A DNA stretch of 64,000 nucleotides from Larimichthys crocea (GCF_000972845.2 NC_040017.1:26418944-26482943); one strand, 5' to 3'; shown: positions 34,056 through 46,960, numbered from the stretch's first letter. A program made the numbers and translations. The notes: a model not told the origin generated them from the letters alone.

Positions 34056-34087
<32 letters not shown>
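34020..34087. repeat. Inverted poly(T)/poly(A) pair
   Basis: 19 T residues (34020-34038) are separated by 17 bases from 32 A residues (34056-34087). The two arms are complementary and could form a hairpin in DNA or in the pre-mRNA. Confidence 0.9.
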
Positions 34088-34089
<2 letters not shown>

Positions 34090-35237
34090 AAAAGAAAAGG
34101 AAGCCATTGTACAGGGTGGGGTGAAGGGGATGAGAGGTGGGAATATTCCCACAAAGGGAGGCGTGCGATTGGCAGAGCGAGACGTCGGTCACAGCTTGCT
34201 GCTCGCTGATAGGTGAGGAGGAGAGCGGGGCGGCGATGAATATGGATAAGGCAGCGATGAAAGGGCCGATGCAGCGAGGACGACTGGAAGGGCCCCCCTC
34301 CTCTGAAATAGCCTTGGTCCGTGAACAATACACACCGGTTCTCACACACACACTCTGAAGGGAGAGAAAGGAGGCGGCGGCTTCGGTTATCTTTGTTAGG
34401 GTAGCGACCGTGTCTGCTTCGATTTCTTTGCAGACGGCCTGATGATTGGGATCGTCCCAGTATGGAGGCGTCTGATTGGCTCTTCCTGAACGTCTATTCA
34501 AGCTGTAGCAGGATGTTGTTGTTCTCTCCGATCACCGTGTCAGGTTTTTATTTTCGGATAAACAGATCAATCTGTTCCACATTTCAGGTGACCCAGTCTG
34601 TAAACCATGACTCACATATCTGTAATTTCTTTTTGAAATAACAGCGGCCTCTTTATTATTATTCCGTCTGCGTGAAGAGTCGAGTGTCATTCTCAAATGG
34701 AAACGTCTTCCATTTTAAAAAACCGCCTCTAACAAAATGATGGCTGGCATGAAGACAAAACACGGCATTAGGTGGTGCTGGTGTTATGAGTCATCTCGAT
34801 ACCTTTAAGATGAAAACAGCTCACACTCCTCTGTGATTTTACAGATACTGACTTCAAAATTTAGCCGTTAAATCCTCCAACAGTCGCCCTGAACAGGTTT
34901 TTAGTCTGTGTGTGAGATTTCATCTCCAAATATTGTTTTTTTTAAAGGATCACAGGAGTGTTCGGGGCTTTGTGGCGGCTTCTGAATCCAGTGATTAAGT
35001 AATTGAAAGAGCTTCCTCTGCACGCTGCGAGTCACCGGCCTGAAATATCAAATCTAAATCGAATGAATGACGTGAGAAAAGTGAAACATTGAGACGCTGC
35101 AGCGGCTGCAGAGGACGATAAAGTTATATTTCTCCTGCTCGCCTTCCTCTGCGAGCTCGCGGTGTTTATGAGCGATGCCCCGGCCATCTTTCAACCGAAG
35201 ACAGCTGGTCAGAGCCTCACTGCTGGAGAGCTTTACA

Positions 35238-35241
<4 letters not shown>

Positions 35242-35271
<30 letters not shown>
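35242..35271 (+). repeat. (TG)n microsatellite, 30 bases
   Basis: A pure dinucleotide run. Confidence 0.97.
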
Positions 35272-35276
<5 letters not shown>

Positions 35277-36824
35277 TACCTCCCAACAAAAGAGCAGAGG
35301 ACTGGAGGGGGTGTGTTAGACAAAGCCTGCTCCCCCCTTAACTCTCCCTGCTTAGGGGAGATGAATATTTTCCAAGTCCCCAGAGGTCAGAGCCTCTGTA
35401 GCAGAGCCCCCCTTGTTCAGCCGAGACTCTCTTCACGCTGCAGACTTTCCCTGAATGTGGGACTCAAAGCTGCACCAGGTTCTAGTCTGGACTGCTTCGA
35501 TACACTCGACCCAGTTTGGTTTGTAAAGACAGATTTTGGGATGCAGTGGATTTCTGGTGCTGGTCAGTAGGTTTCTAAAAGAACACGCAGGCCACCATGA
35601 AACACTAAAACTGTCCAGTGGAATTAATTTTTTATTATGATGCTCGTGTGGATTCTAAATAAACGCCTGATAAAAACGGTAACATATCCAGTTCATAGTG
35701 GGACAGCTGCTTGTTATCAGTGTACGTCGGTAAATGGATCTGTTGGAGTTCTGCAGGGTTGATGTATTTCTGTAGTTGAACCTGGAAGTTAGCGTCGCCG
35801 TGGTTACTTCTTCTTAGATTTTGGATTATTGCAGAAAATAAACTCAGAGAAAAGTCGGTGATACTTCACATGTGAACACAAAACGTCACGCTGTGAATTC
35901 ACTTCATCAGTGGTGGCATTGGAGTCTCGTTAGAAACATGAAAAATCTGCTGATGTATTTTATGTCAGAGAACAAGATGTGAAAATCTCTTAAGCTCGTG
36001 TTTGTCGTAAACAAACAGACCTTGTGTCTCTTCTGTTAATACATTTCTATGTAGTACACTGTGTGCGGAGTGCGACAATTCGAATATGGACGGAAATGAT
36101 TATCGCAACATTTTACTGCTGAACTTCTTTGCCGAATTGCCACCGTGCAGAGCATTAGTGCCAATATTTGACTGGCAAAATATAAACATACGTACAAATT
36201 ATATTCACGTCACTGCACCGCTGCAGCAGCTTCCTCGGCCGCCAGCATCCAGCGGTCTGCACTCGCCTTTTTGACCGTTATGAGCACACCAACCACTTAT
36301 GGACTCAAGATAACAAGTGTGCATGTCTAGAGGCAGAGTGTAATCTGGATTTCCACCATCCATGGTCAGGAGGAGCTCCGTACACACCGGCATGAGTTCT
36401 TTTTTTATCAGTTTTTGTTTAGAAAAAGAAAATCAGCTGTCAAACCCTGCAGGCTGCGTCTCCATTGATCAGACAACCTCAACTCTTTAAAAAGCCGGCG
36501 TACTCTGAGCTCATCCTTTGTTTCCACTGTGACTTTATGTTTGTAAGCGTGACATGCGTGAGGAAAAATAACGGAACATGAGAAAGGATTTGTGCTCTTC
36601 AGCCCCCCCACCTCGCCCCTGCAGGCCCGTGGACACCAGATCCCAGGATTTGAGCCTCCAATCCCCCAGCATGGAGAGCCTATTCTGGGCTTGGCGGGTT
36701 CGCAGGGACCTTAGCAACAGATTGGACTGTTTACTCATCCAGTTATGTCGCGTTGAAAGACCGTTTTATTATTTATTGTGGACGACCTCTACGTCTTCAA
36801 AACACCAAATCCCCCTTTCCTGAT

Positions 36825-36825
<1 letters not shown>

Positions 36826-36879
<54 letters not shown>
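36826..36879 (+). repeat. (CA)n microsatellite, 54 bases
   Basis: A pure dinucleotide run in nova2 intron 1. Confidence 0.98.
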
Positions 36880-36880
<1 letters not shown>

Positions 36881-37013
36881 CTTTCTGGGAGTGGTGGGTT
36901 GGCCACATTTTTCTTCACACACACACACACCCTTTACAAAACAGATCCACATACAGAGTGGCACGTTTTTTTTTTTTTTTCAAATCCTTTTGTAAAAGGA
37001 AGTGTGTGCACTT

Positions 37014-37015
<2 letters not shown>

Positions 37016-37047
<32 letters not shown>
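37016..37047 (+). repeat. (TG)n microsatellite, 32 bases
   Basis: A pure dinucleotide run between the CA arrays at 36826 and 37161. Confidence 0.97.
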
Positions 37048-37051
<4 letters not shown>

Positions 37052-37157
37052 AACTGCAGGGATTTATCTGGGTGTGTGTTTGTGAGTGTGTTGCTTGGAG
37101 CAGTGAAAACAAAGACCCTCATCACAGCAACCAGTAGAGATCCCTGTAGTTACTCAG

Positions 37158-37160
<3 letters not shown>

Positions 37161-37201
<41 letters not shown>
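37161..37201 (+). repeat. (CA)n microsatellite, 41 bases
   Basis: A pure dinucleotide run. Confidence 0.98.
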
Positions 37202-37202
<1 letters not shown>

Positions 37203-37378
37203 ATTACCAGTCGCTGATAGTTTCAAGTTGTAATCCTTCAGTTTGTTTTCATTTCTTCACTGTGTAACTCTTTCTTTGTGTTCTCCTCCATTAGCGTGTT
37301 CTTTGTTCTGAATTAAAGTCTATTATTGTTTTCTATTGTAATCCAGCTTCGAGTAAACGAATTAAAAACATGCTAATG

Positions 37379-37425
37379 CAGGGGTCTTCAACCAGCGGCC
37401 CGCGGCCCCTCGGAGGTCCTCCAGT
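37379..37425 (+). mobile_element. hAT-like transposon terminus, solitary
   Basis: The sequence caggggtcttcaaccagcgg, followed by cccgcggcccc, resembles the inverted ends of hAT-family elements (CAGGGGT...). I did not find a matching inverted end nearby, so it is either a fragment or its partner is too diverged to see. Confidence 0.35.
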
Positions 37426-37647
37426 TTCTGTCATAATAATTGACAGTTTTCACCAAAATAATGGTGACTGTGAGGCTGCAGATAACTGAAGAAGGCGTTT
37501 ACTCTCCAATTGTCTGAAGATGTACAGCTCTTGGTGTTTAATAAACTATCAATCAAATAATTTATCAATCATAAACACATATAGGATAATAATCCAGTAT
37601 ATAAATTGGAAGACCACTGTATTAATGTGTAAACTAAGAAGGCGGTC

Positions 37648-37680
37648 CTCTCTCTCTCTCTCTCTCTCTCGCTCTCGCTC
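37648..37680 (+). repeat. (CT)n microsatellite
   Basis: A pyrimidine dinucleotide run with GCTC interruptions at its 3' end. Confidence 0.95.
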
Positions 37681-40600
37681 TTTCATGGCGTTCCACTTTG
37701 TTGAGTGTGAAGAACGAAATCAGAAACCTTGAGAGAAGAAGCCGGCGCCTCTGCACACTCGCAGCCTAACGAGGATGTTTGAGTCTCTTTGGGAAGATCC
37801 AGAAACCGTCGTAAGCGGGTTTTAAAGCTGTGTTTGAACCTGCTGCTCTCTGTCCGACATGAAGGTCATCGCTGTGTCCTGAAGTGATTCGCATCCTTTC
37901 AGCAGATCCTCCCTCCACGCCGTCTTGACAGCTAAAACATTAAGAAGTAATCAGTAACAATCACCACGTCTGTAATTATGGTGTTTTTCTTGTTCTTATT
38001 TGGACTGAAAGTTTACATGCTCATTATGTTGTCAGCATGAAAGAGTCGCTGCACACGGGGGGGGGGGGGGGCCGAGATGCTGGATCTTTGATGATGCTTC
38101 ATATTAACGAGTGCAGAAAATAGTAGCAGAGAACAATAAGTATGACATCGTGCTGAGACATCAGGTTCTGCCACTAACTAACCAGCACGGTGTTATTTCT
38201 GTTATCCGGAGCAGGAGGCGACACGTTTGCTTAGACGTCCATGTTTCTGACCCGAGCGAGCATTTGTTGCAGATGAAGTCTGGAAAAGCGGTACTTTCCT
38301 GAGCAGCGAGAGGGGGAATAAAGCGTGGGCGACGCGTTGCGTGAACTCTATCGGATTTTGAGGTTAGCGTTGACACCGCTGGGTCAGACGTGGCCAGCAG
38401 AGCCTCCGGCTGATTATTATGCTTGGATAGATCAGCAAGTATGTCCTGAACCCCTGGGACGTGGGATGACACGCTGCAGGGATGTGGAGTATAATTACAC
38501 ATAATTAGAATATGTGTCCGTGACAGGTAGATAAATGATGCTTGGCTTTTCTGAAACTGAGACAAAAAAAAAAAACACATAACCCCACTGTGATCTTTGT
38601 GGGTGAGGAGGACACCAGCGACGTTAGAGGATCAAGTTAGGATTTACCTTTGTGTTCTACAATCTGTTTCATATGTTAACATGTTCACAAAAATTAAGCA
38701 AATATTTCTTTTGATTCGTGTTTCACAAATTCTGTTTAGACAGTCAAAGCTCAGACTTCATTTATGAAATATTTCAGTAAACCAGTTGTGCACAAGACAT
38801 CGCGTCCTCAGAGAGCTGCCTTCAGTCCGCTAATGTGTCTTCGATGTATGAAAGGATCCTTAATGCTGCACGCTAAGAGCTTTCACTGTGAAACCAGCAG
38901 CGGCTTGATGAAGTTCAACAGAAAGACGCATCACCTCGTGGACGGCTCTGTATCAGGGGCTTTTAAAAGGAGCAGATGAACCTGATAAAAATAAAAAAAG
39001 AGGAATGTTGATAAGTCTCGCCTGTAAACAGTGTCGACCAGCGTAGTGCAGCGTGGGAGGAAAAGTGCAGCTCAGCTTCTTTATTTTAATTTTTTTTCTT
39101 TCAAATCTGGAAGTTAGTTTTATGAAAATTGAGTCATGGCAGTTATCAAACCTGCTAAAAGCTTATTTCCAAAGTGTAATTCAATCTGCGTTGCATAACC
39201 CTGTTAACAAACCCAACAGCGGAGCTCCGCGGGGCCGTTTAATGATACAGATGAGGTCTGAGATATGTTGGCATGTTGTGCATAAACATCTGCGTTGAGT
39301 TTTTTTTGTGTTTTTACACGTTTGGAGGCACACACATGTTCCTGGAACATTCTCCGTGTCCGTTAAATAATGTTCACAGGACGCGAGTCGCTGGATGAAG
39401 GAGATCATTTGAGTGTCATCCATGCTGCGTTTATAAATACGTTTTTTTTTTAATGCTCGCCATGGTAACACATTCAAGCGTTACCATGCAACAGATACAA
39501 GTGATGAACATGAGTCACTCATTACATCCTCCTATATACATGATGAGTCATGTTGCCAAGGTGTGTAGGCTTGTCGGAAATGCTGTTTGTGGAAGAGCAG
39601 TGTGTGTGTGTGTGTGTGTGTTTCGTATTTACCAATTCCCCTGCCTTATTAATACAGGCTGGTTATAATTAGCTATCCTCTATCTAAAGCAGGTCAGTCC
39701 AAGGCTCCGTAGTCAAAGTGGGTCACTGCAGCACACTGAGGAGGGAAGGGAAGGAGAAGTGGAAGGTGACTAGGACTTAGAGGAGAGGAGAGGAGGAGAC
39801 GGACAGATTTAGGCCATGTGACATTTCAAAAACAAAGTGCTGCTGTGAGCGTTGTTGATATCAGAGAGAGGAACTTTATCAGCACAATAAACATGACATC
39901 ATTGTTACTATTCTGCAGCTAATGAGGGGACGCCAGCTTCCCGACGGCTTCCAGAGACGAGCCTGTTGTTGTTGTTGTTGTTGTTGCCGATGGACAAGAG
40001 TTCCTCACCAAAGTCTGCTCTGAGATCAAGTCATGTGAAACTGGTTGGTGACATGCCGCAGTGCAGCGCTCGAGGCCCGGGCCCCAAAACGTGTCGCATG
40101 CATCCAAAAAAAACACAGAAGGTTTGCAGGAGAAACATGTCTGCTGCAAACAAGCTGCTAACAATAACTTCGACAAAGAGGTGACGCACGTTCCACAAGC
40201 ATCCTTGAATCGCGACCAAAATGTAACTCAGCTAAACGTTCGTGTGCGCTGAGAGCAAGAGGCTGTGGAGGAAAGTCTTCTCCTTTTGTGGCATTTTATG
40301 ATTTAATGATTCGATGTAATAACTCATCCGATCACTAAACTTCTCGAGTGCTTTCTGAGGAATGTTTTTAGAAACTGAAAACCTGCGTCAGGAAACGATG
40401 GAGAGAAGAAACCAGAAGTTAGATGACAGGATGATGAACAGATATGATGATAAGAAGAGGAGGCGGGGAGGAAAAAGGAGGTCATTATCAAGGAGGTGTT
40501 TTTTATTTTGAAAAGATCCTGTTGGATGGGTTGGCAGGAAGTCTGGTGTGAAGATCCTTTAATTGAACACTTAAACTCACTTCAGGGATTTCTGATTAAC

Positions 40601-43590
40601 GCCAGCTTTTAACAAAACCTTCTCCGGCAAATTAAAAAGCGGCTAATCTGAGGTTATGTTGGTTTTTCACTCCTCCTCGTGCACCTCTGAGCTCCCTGCA
40701 GTTTGTATTTCATCACTGGGAGATCTGAGGAAGGGCAAGGGGAGTGTCAGGTTTCCTGCCGGTGCGCTCATGCTTTTTGGCTCAACACTCCGAGGAGAAC
40801 AGAGCCCACCCAGCACTTCACACACCGAGCACTGCTGCTCCTTCAACAGACGGCAAACGTTTGCTGTGTTTGTTTGTAGTCGCATAATATCGAGAGACAA
40901 GTCTGCAGTGTGTGTTTGTTTGTTTGTTTCAGTGCGCCTGGATTTAGGTCACATCTTTGTGCTGCGTTTAATGTTCCGTTAATTTACAGTAAAATCCAGT
41001 TTGTGACTTCAACTAAATCAGATTTCATTCGAAATCCGTCTCAGTATTTTTTTTTACGATCAGCTGTCGTGAGTTGGAGATCTTTTCCATCTCACATGAC
41101 GAGAACGTGGACTCATCCCCAGTCCGCCCACGCGGTCCAGAGAGGAGGTCTGATCTTCTCATGGCACGAATGTCATCAGCTGATCTCAGAGGAAAGTTTG
41201 GGAACATTCAAGTTTGAACAAACCACATCCACATACAGGTGTTTTCGATTACGCCATCCAGTCCAGAGTGAGATTTGAAACTTAATAACAACAAACATTT
41301 TCTTAACATAAAAACACAGTTAACAGAAATAAATCAGGAATTTTAGATTCAGATTCAAAAGTCAAAATGATTTTTTTATGGTCCAGTGTTGATACATTTT
41401 GTAATTTATTCCTTAGATAAATAAATAAATAAATAAATGTATGATTTTCTTTGCAGTTTGAAAATTAATATCTAGATAGTTACCACAGCAAATTTTCCAT
41501 CTCTAATAGAAGAGACTCATCACTCTCTGCTCAGTGATTGCACTTATCAACCTGAGCCGAGGCCTGATTAGTCTGAATTACTGAACACACCTGTGTGTGT
41601 GTGTGTGTGTTTGTGTGTGTGTGTGCGTGCAGGGCCTTTCACTCATTAAATTTATTTATAGCAAGGTGTCGCAAACACTTCAGTTCCACTTTGTTGCAGC
41701 GTAAGTGTGATTTAATGGAGTTATAGCTATCAGAAGACAGTTAATAAGACTCCGTGCGGCTATATTAGATCATAAATCTCGTACCTGCACAGTCGAGGCA
41801 GGATGTTGTGATATTCTGTATGCATGTGTGTTTTTACAGTTCAGTCGTTGAGCAGACAGAGAACAGCGGTGTTACAAGGTGCCTCGCCCTTGTGCGAAAA
41901 TGTGCCCCTGTAATAATAATCCTATTTTAATCCGCCTCCTGAGGTTATGTGTCCTGGATTATCAAATATGAAGAATGTTTCCGGGGAGGGAAGATGAGAC
42001 AAACTGTGCAAATCAGCGACGGCTTAAAGAGACAAAACACTGTGAGAGCATGTCGGAGCTGCTGTTATTAGATCCACCACCTCCAAGAAGTTTCTTTATA
42101 TTAAAAAATGTCTTATTGCTGATGTGGAGGTCAAAGAGATTATGGATTTATGTGCGAGTTATGAGTCCTCACAAGCTGTTTCATTTCATTTAAACTTTAT
42201 ATGTGATTTTTTAAAATCAGGACTGATGAAGTTATGTTTGAAGTTGTGCATGAAATAATGATTTTGTTCAAAATTTCACGATTCAAAGGGAGAAATATCG
42301 TTATCTCACCCTGCAGACTGGTTCTGGTTTGATTTGTCGAGGCTTTGATTTTCACGTCTGAGGCTCGAAATGAATTTACTGCTCAAAGCGCTGAAAAATT
42401 ATACTTTGAAAAAACGTGTTGTTATGCTCAGGTGTGAGGAGATTCGATCATACAGCATCTAACCTTCAGTCTGTTTATGACAGTCTGTATTTTAGCGTCT
42501 GTTTTGGCGTTTTCAGCCCTTTAAAGGTTGCTTCAGTTGACACGCAGCTTGTTGATACCATCGCCATGGAAACAAAGACACGGGAGGGATTCTTATCTCT
42601 CCCGCGATGACCCACATCACGCCTCCGTATCTGTGTTGTGATTCAGTACCAGCTGACGGGTCGGTGATTCTTCCTGAAGGAGGCGGTGGGTGGAGGAGAA
42701 GAACTACGGTGGCCTGCGAGGTTCAGTCGTTTCTTTGACACAGAAAGGTGTCAGGTTCAGTCTCAGACCTGCTTCAGGTCAGAGTGTCCTCGCTCTGAAT
42801 GAACCCACGATGATTAAAATGACCTTTTGCTTTTTCTTCAGCTCCTCATTTCTTTTATTTTTATTTTTATTTTCATGAATCCTGAAGCTGTTTGTTCCCC
42901 GGAGGAGCGGCTGCTGAATGACTAACATTAACCTGAAAATGTCAAACCTCATTAAGTCGGTCCACACACACCTGGAATCGAGGTTGTTTTCAGTTCACAT
43001 GCAAATACAACAGATTGTCGCGCGCTCGTGTTTTTATGACGTACGGCGAGAAGTCCAGTTATTTCCACTGATGATGAAAATGAAGCTTTAAGAAGCTTTA
43101 GAAACACACGAGACAACCAACCAATGCAAAGATGTTGCTGATGAATTCCCTTTTACTCCCATTGGTTAACTCTACGGCGGCTGCATTTGTTTTTTCAGGT
43201 TGTCGAGTTAAAAGTCGACGCCAAAGCACGACACGTCTTCTCAGCCTGAGGGAGGAGGAGGAGGTGAAAAAGAAAGAAGTGAACTGTCACATTGGCCGGT
43301 CACCTCCTTTTCCTCCTTCAGGCTGATTAGACAAACTGATTTTCCCCCCCAAAAATCTGACTTCAGTTGACTTTGTAAAGACATCTTTATCCCATCGGGT
43401 CATTGAGCCGAGCTCAGCACTGAAAACAGTTGAAACAAAGCAACAGACCACATCAAACGGACGACATCTTCCTTCCACACACAGAGTTTACGCTCTCTTC
43501 CCTCAATGCAGGTGCAGCTCCGGGTTAAAAATATCTGAATCCGTCCTCGTCTGCTTTGTGTTTGTTTATGTGAGCTGCACATGTTAATGA

Positions 43591-43618
43591 GTGTGTGTGT
43601 GTGTGTGTGTGTGTGTGT
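43591..43618 (+). repeat. (TG)n microsatellite, 28 bases
   Basis: A pure dinucleotide run about 690 bases before nova2 exon 2. Confidence 0.97.
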
Positions 43619-44307
43619 CATGGCGGCATGTGGTGTTATACATTCGCGAGGCGTCGCATCTACAAGTGTCGGTTGAATCTGATTAGCTTTAATAACAAAA
43701 AACCGACGAGCGGCATCTTCCTCGGCTCCGGGCCCTCGTGCCAAGGCGGTGACGAGGACCAGATTCCTCGGGCTCGACGCTGAAATTAGATCAGACCAAT
43801 CTGGAGAGAGTGTTTGGAGGCTCGCGCTAATGGACGCGCAGAGAAAGGGGGGAGAGAGATAACGCCGACGGAATCATCTGATTATGGAAATAATTAGTTG
43901 TCATGGATATCAGTCATCGTTTGATGTGATTGGGCGGATTTATGCAGCTTCGGGAAACCTTGGATGGCCGGTCGAGAGGGAGTGGGAGGGGGGAGAGAAA
44001 TGATTCTGCCTGGGCGTAGTGATGCGGCACCAGCTCGCATCTGTTCTGTCAGACTGTGATTACTGACAAACACTTTGCTTCCACTTCACAGTTTACACTC
44101 ATTGCAACAAGACGCTCCTGCACTGCATGAGGAGATATTGTTTTCTGCACTCTGCTCCAAAATCTAGAAACACGGCAGGCATGAGGACAAAGGTTCAAAC
44201 ATCGTGCACGCTGTCATGTTTTTCTCTGTCAGCTGTATTTGAAGTAAAAACAACACAAAGTGCAGTAGCTCTCTCTCTGACTTCCTGTTTCCTGTTTCCC
44301 GCTGCAG

Positions 44308-44451
44308 AGGAAGGCGAGTACTTCCTGAAGGTTTTGATTCCCAGCTATGCGGCCGGTTCAATCATCGGGAAAGGAGGTCAGACCATCGTCCAGCTGCAGA
44401 AAGAGACCGGAGCCACCATCAAACTGTCCAAATCCAAAGACTTCTACCCCG
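44308..44451 (+). CDS. nova2: nova2 coding exon 2, KH domain 1 (partial gene)
   Basis: The exon joins exon 1 in phase 1, giving Glu from the split codon and then [11 protein letters not shown]. It encodes 48 residues, the N-terminal two-thirds of KH domain 1: beta 1 (FLKVLIP), helix 1 (YAAGSIIG), the RNA-contacting GXXG loop G-K-G-G, helix 2 ([11 protein letters not shown]) and beta 2 ([14 protein letters not shown]). E-E-G-E-Y matches human NOVA2 as I recall it; NOVA1 reads E-D-G-Q-Y. The exon leaves in phase 1 at ccccg|gtaaga, before the strand that starts T-T-E-R-V-C in the family. That next exon is not found in the remaining 19.5 kb, so the gene continues beyond 64000. The reading frame is intact. 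Confidence 0.95.
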
Positions 44452-44940
44452 GTAAGACACCAACACCAGCACGGCTGCTGCTGCTGCACATGGTGAAAAG
44501 TGAAGGAAAACTTCATCCTTAGAAACTTTCACACTGTTTTTATGCACACAGAGCATCGTTTGCAAGATTTAGACCAAAATCTTTCTCATTACAACAATCC
44601 CAAAAGAGTGAATCATTGAAATGATTATCAAAGTACCAGCATTCCTCATAATCACTAGATCCATCAGTAATAACTTTTTAACAGTGTTGAAGTGCTATAA
44701 GGTGGAGTTTTTCCTTCATCAGCAGAACATTAAATATGAGTCTGAACAGTTATCGATGGATGAATGGGGTCATGGGTCAGGAAATGACCCTGATGGATGG
44801 AGAGGTATGTTAAACATCGATCCATGCATGCATCTCTCAGAGGAAGTGAAGGATGAACAGACGGATCAGTACAAAGTGTTTTGCATTAAGGAAACGTTTA
44901 ATTAACTCAACCGTCATCCATCATTTTTCTCAATATTAAA

Positions 44941-44962
44941 ACACACACACACACACACACAC
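44941..44962 (+). repeat. (CA)n microsatellite, 22 bases
   Basis: A dinucleotide run. Confidence 0.95.
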
Positions 44963-45106
44963 ATAAATAATACACACACATGCTGTCTGAGTTTCTTGGG
45001 ATCAGAACTGCTGACCTCCTGCTTGTTGTTCTGCTCTGACGCTGACAATTAAAACCTCGTTTCAACACTGTGGGAGAGATTTATGGCTTTATAAAAGGGT
45101 ATGTTA

Positions 45107-45110
<4 letters not shown>

Positions 45111-45149
<39 letters not shown>
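45111..45149 (+). repeat. (TG)n microsatellite, 39 bases
   Basis: A pure dinucleotide run. Confidence 0.98.
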
Positions 45150-45150
<1 letters not shown>

Positions 45151-45352
45151 TGTGGCCCTAGGCTTGTGTTGACTGAGGTTGTGAGTCCTCAGGGACAGAG
45201 GGGCCTTGACTGGGCTCACGTTGCACCCCCTACCAACACACACACACACCAGCAGAGATAAGGATTACAGGATCAGAGGTGAAATTGTATTTGTCTAAAC
45301 TCTTAACTCTGCCCTGACGTGACATGTGACTGCAGCGGCGAGGAAGGGGAGG

Positions 45353-45353
<1 letters not shown>

Positions 45354-45389
<36 letters not shown>
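45354..45389 (+). repeat. (TG)n microsatellite, 36 bases
   Basis: A pure dinucleotide run. Confidence 0.98.
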
Positions 45390-45390
<1 letters not shown>

Positions 45391-45673
45391 TTTGGGTTGT
45401 TTGTTCGAGCTGGTTTGGATGGATTAGAGTTCGGCTCGGTGAGGTTAAGGAAAGACGGTGGTTTGGTTACACACTGAGAAGATTAACACAAGTTAGCATC
45501 GACTTTCATCGACTTAAACCAAGACCACAATCTCCCCCTAACCTCAACGAGAGCTCAGAGCTGCCTGAACACAACCATAAAACCATTATTCATGCTGGAG
45601 TTTCACTTTCATGCAGTGAGAGCGAAGCAGGTTTCTGGCCACCTATGAAGAATTCCACGTGAAATCTGACATG

Positions 45674-45675
<2 letters not shown>

Positions 45676-45717
<42 letters not shown>
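45676..45717 (+). repeat. (TG)n microsatellite, 42 bases
   Basis: A pure dinucleotide run. Confidence 0.98.
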
Positions 45718-45718
<1 letters not shown>

Positions 45719-46903
45719 TTTGACGGCCTCTCTGCCTGTATAACCTCAAACCTGGTGGAAAAACAGTGTCGTGTCCAGGTTTAAGTGCCTTCATATGCAT
45801 CCAGTTGGGCTGTGAACTGGCTGGCAGGTGGCAGCACGGTGATTCAGCTCGCTGAAACATATTTATGTGACCCAAATCTATTACTACGACGCACGCTCTC
45901 CTCTCTGGAATAACAACAGGCTTCCTGCGAGAAGTCAAATCACCTCCGGAGATAAAATTCCAGTCACATGCTCGCCCGTACGATCCCACCTCCAGTTGAA
46001 TTCCCAGCGTCTTCCCCGTGTTGTCGTAGCGCCTGCGGAGTCTCTGATGTAATCGCTGCCCCCGAGCCAATCACAGCATGACGTTTCTCCAGCTCTGCTA
46101 GAGACTTGTCGGACACACAGTGTGCCGCTCTTAAATATGTTTCAGAGCTTCTGCCTGGAATCCATGCTGGAAATTCAAGGTGGTTTCTGCGTGGAGCTGC
46201 AGAATAAATCTTCTAATGAAACACAAGATAAAGAAAATGTTTGGCAAACAAAAGACAAGCTGCAAGCTGTTTTGAAGCTTCTTTTTCTCCCCTTTACACC
46301 AAAATAAATCAAATGCAGGCTGCTGCAGCACTTTGACTTGAGCTCAATGACACATACAAAGTTTCTGGCTGTCTCGAACATGAATTTCAGCATGATGCAT
46401 TTTGGAAATAAGTCGTTCGACACCGTGAATCATTTTCCCGTAAAGCTTCATTTCACATCATCCTGTCCTCTCCTCAGCCCAGCTGCATTTACACTCTTCC
46501 TTTCTCCCCCCCTCCACTTTAAACTCCTCCAGGATCTCCAAGTTTTTATTTGGTTTGAAATTCAGCTCTCATTCTTGTAGTCTCGGTGTGTGCAACAGTG
46601 TGTGAGTGTGTGTAAATGTGTGTGTGTGTGTGTGTCGGCTCAGTGTTGGGGTCTGCAAACAAGCCACCGTTGTTTGACACGGGCACATGAGACTCCTGAA
46701 AGCTCTGCCAGCTAGAACAGATGCAAGGTGCAAGACACACACACACACATACACACGCCAATACACACACACACGCACGTGCGTACAAATGTGTGTGTGT
46801 GTGTGCATGTAAAGACACTTGAACATGAAGATAGAAACAAACATACTGAGTAAAAAAGTCAGAAAAGTTTGCACACTTCCACAGAAGAAGTGCAAAGACA
46901 TTA

Positions 46904-46907
<4 letters not shown>

Positions 46908-46952
<45 letters not shown>

Positions 46953-46960
46953 TATATATA
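46908..46960 (+). repeat. Compound (CA)n(TA)n microsatellite
   Basis: About 30 bases of CA pass directly into about 23 bases of TA repeats. Confidence 0.96.

Larger units (their letters stand above)
28541..44307 (+). other. nova2 intron 1 (15.8 kb), no embedded gene found
   Basis: The donor is gtaaga and the acceptor is tttcccgctgcag. No open frame inside shows a known domain on either strand. Contents are microsatellites, purine and pyrimidine tracts, a T/A inverted tract at 34020, a hAT-like terminus at 37379 and long unique-looking stretches, such as 29.0-31.7 and 38.6-43.5 kb, in which I recognise nothing. A candidate recursive splice site is at 31755. Confidence 0.85.

Noticed and set aside
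33596..34216. 206-codon plus-strand open frame with Ser/Pro-rich then Lys-rich sequence
   Set aside because: The frame is kept open by pyrimidine-rich sequence and a poly(A) run. The Lys tail is the translated A tract. It lies inside nova2 intron 1.
34575..34595. Second AG|GT juxtaposition (cacatttcag|gtgacc) in nova2 intron 1
   Set aside because: The donor half (gtgacc) is poor and the pyrimidine tract is short. The site at 31755 is clearly better.
36594..36660. C-run cluster as a minus-strand G-quadruplex
   Set aside because: The last loop would be about 12 bases, outside the usual limit. Only three runs are well spaced.
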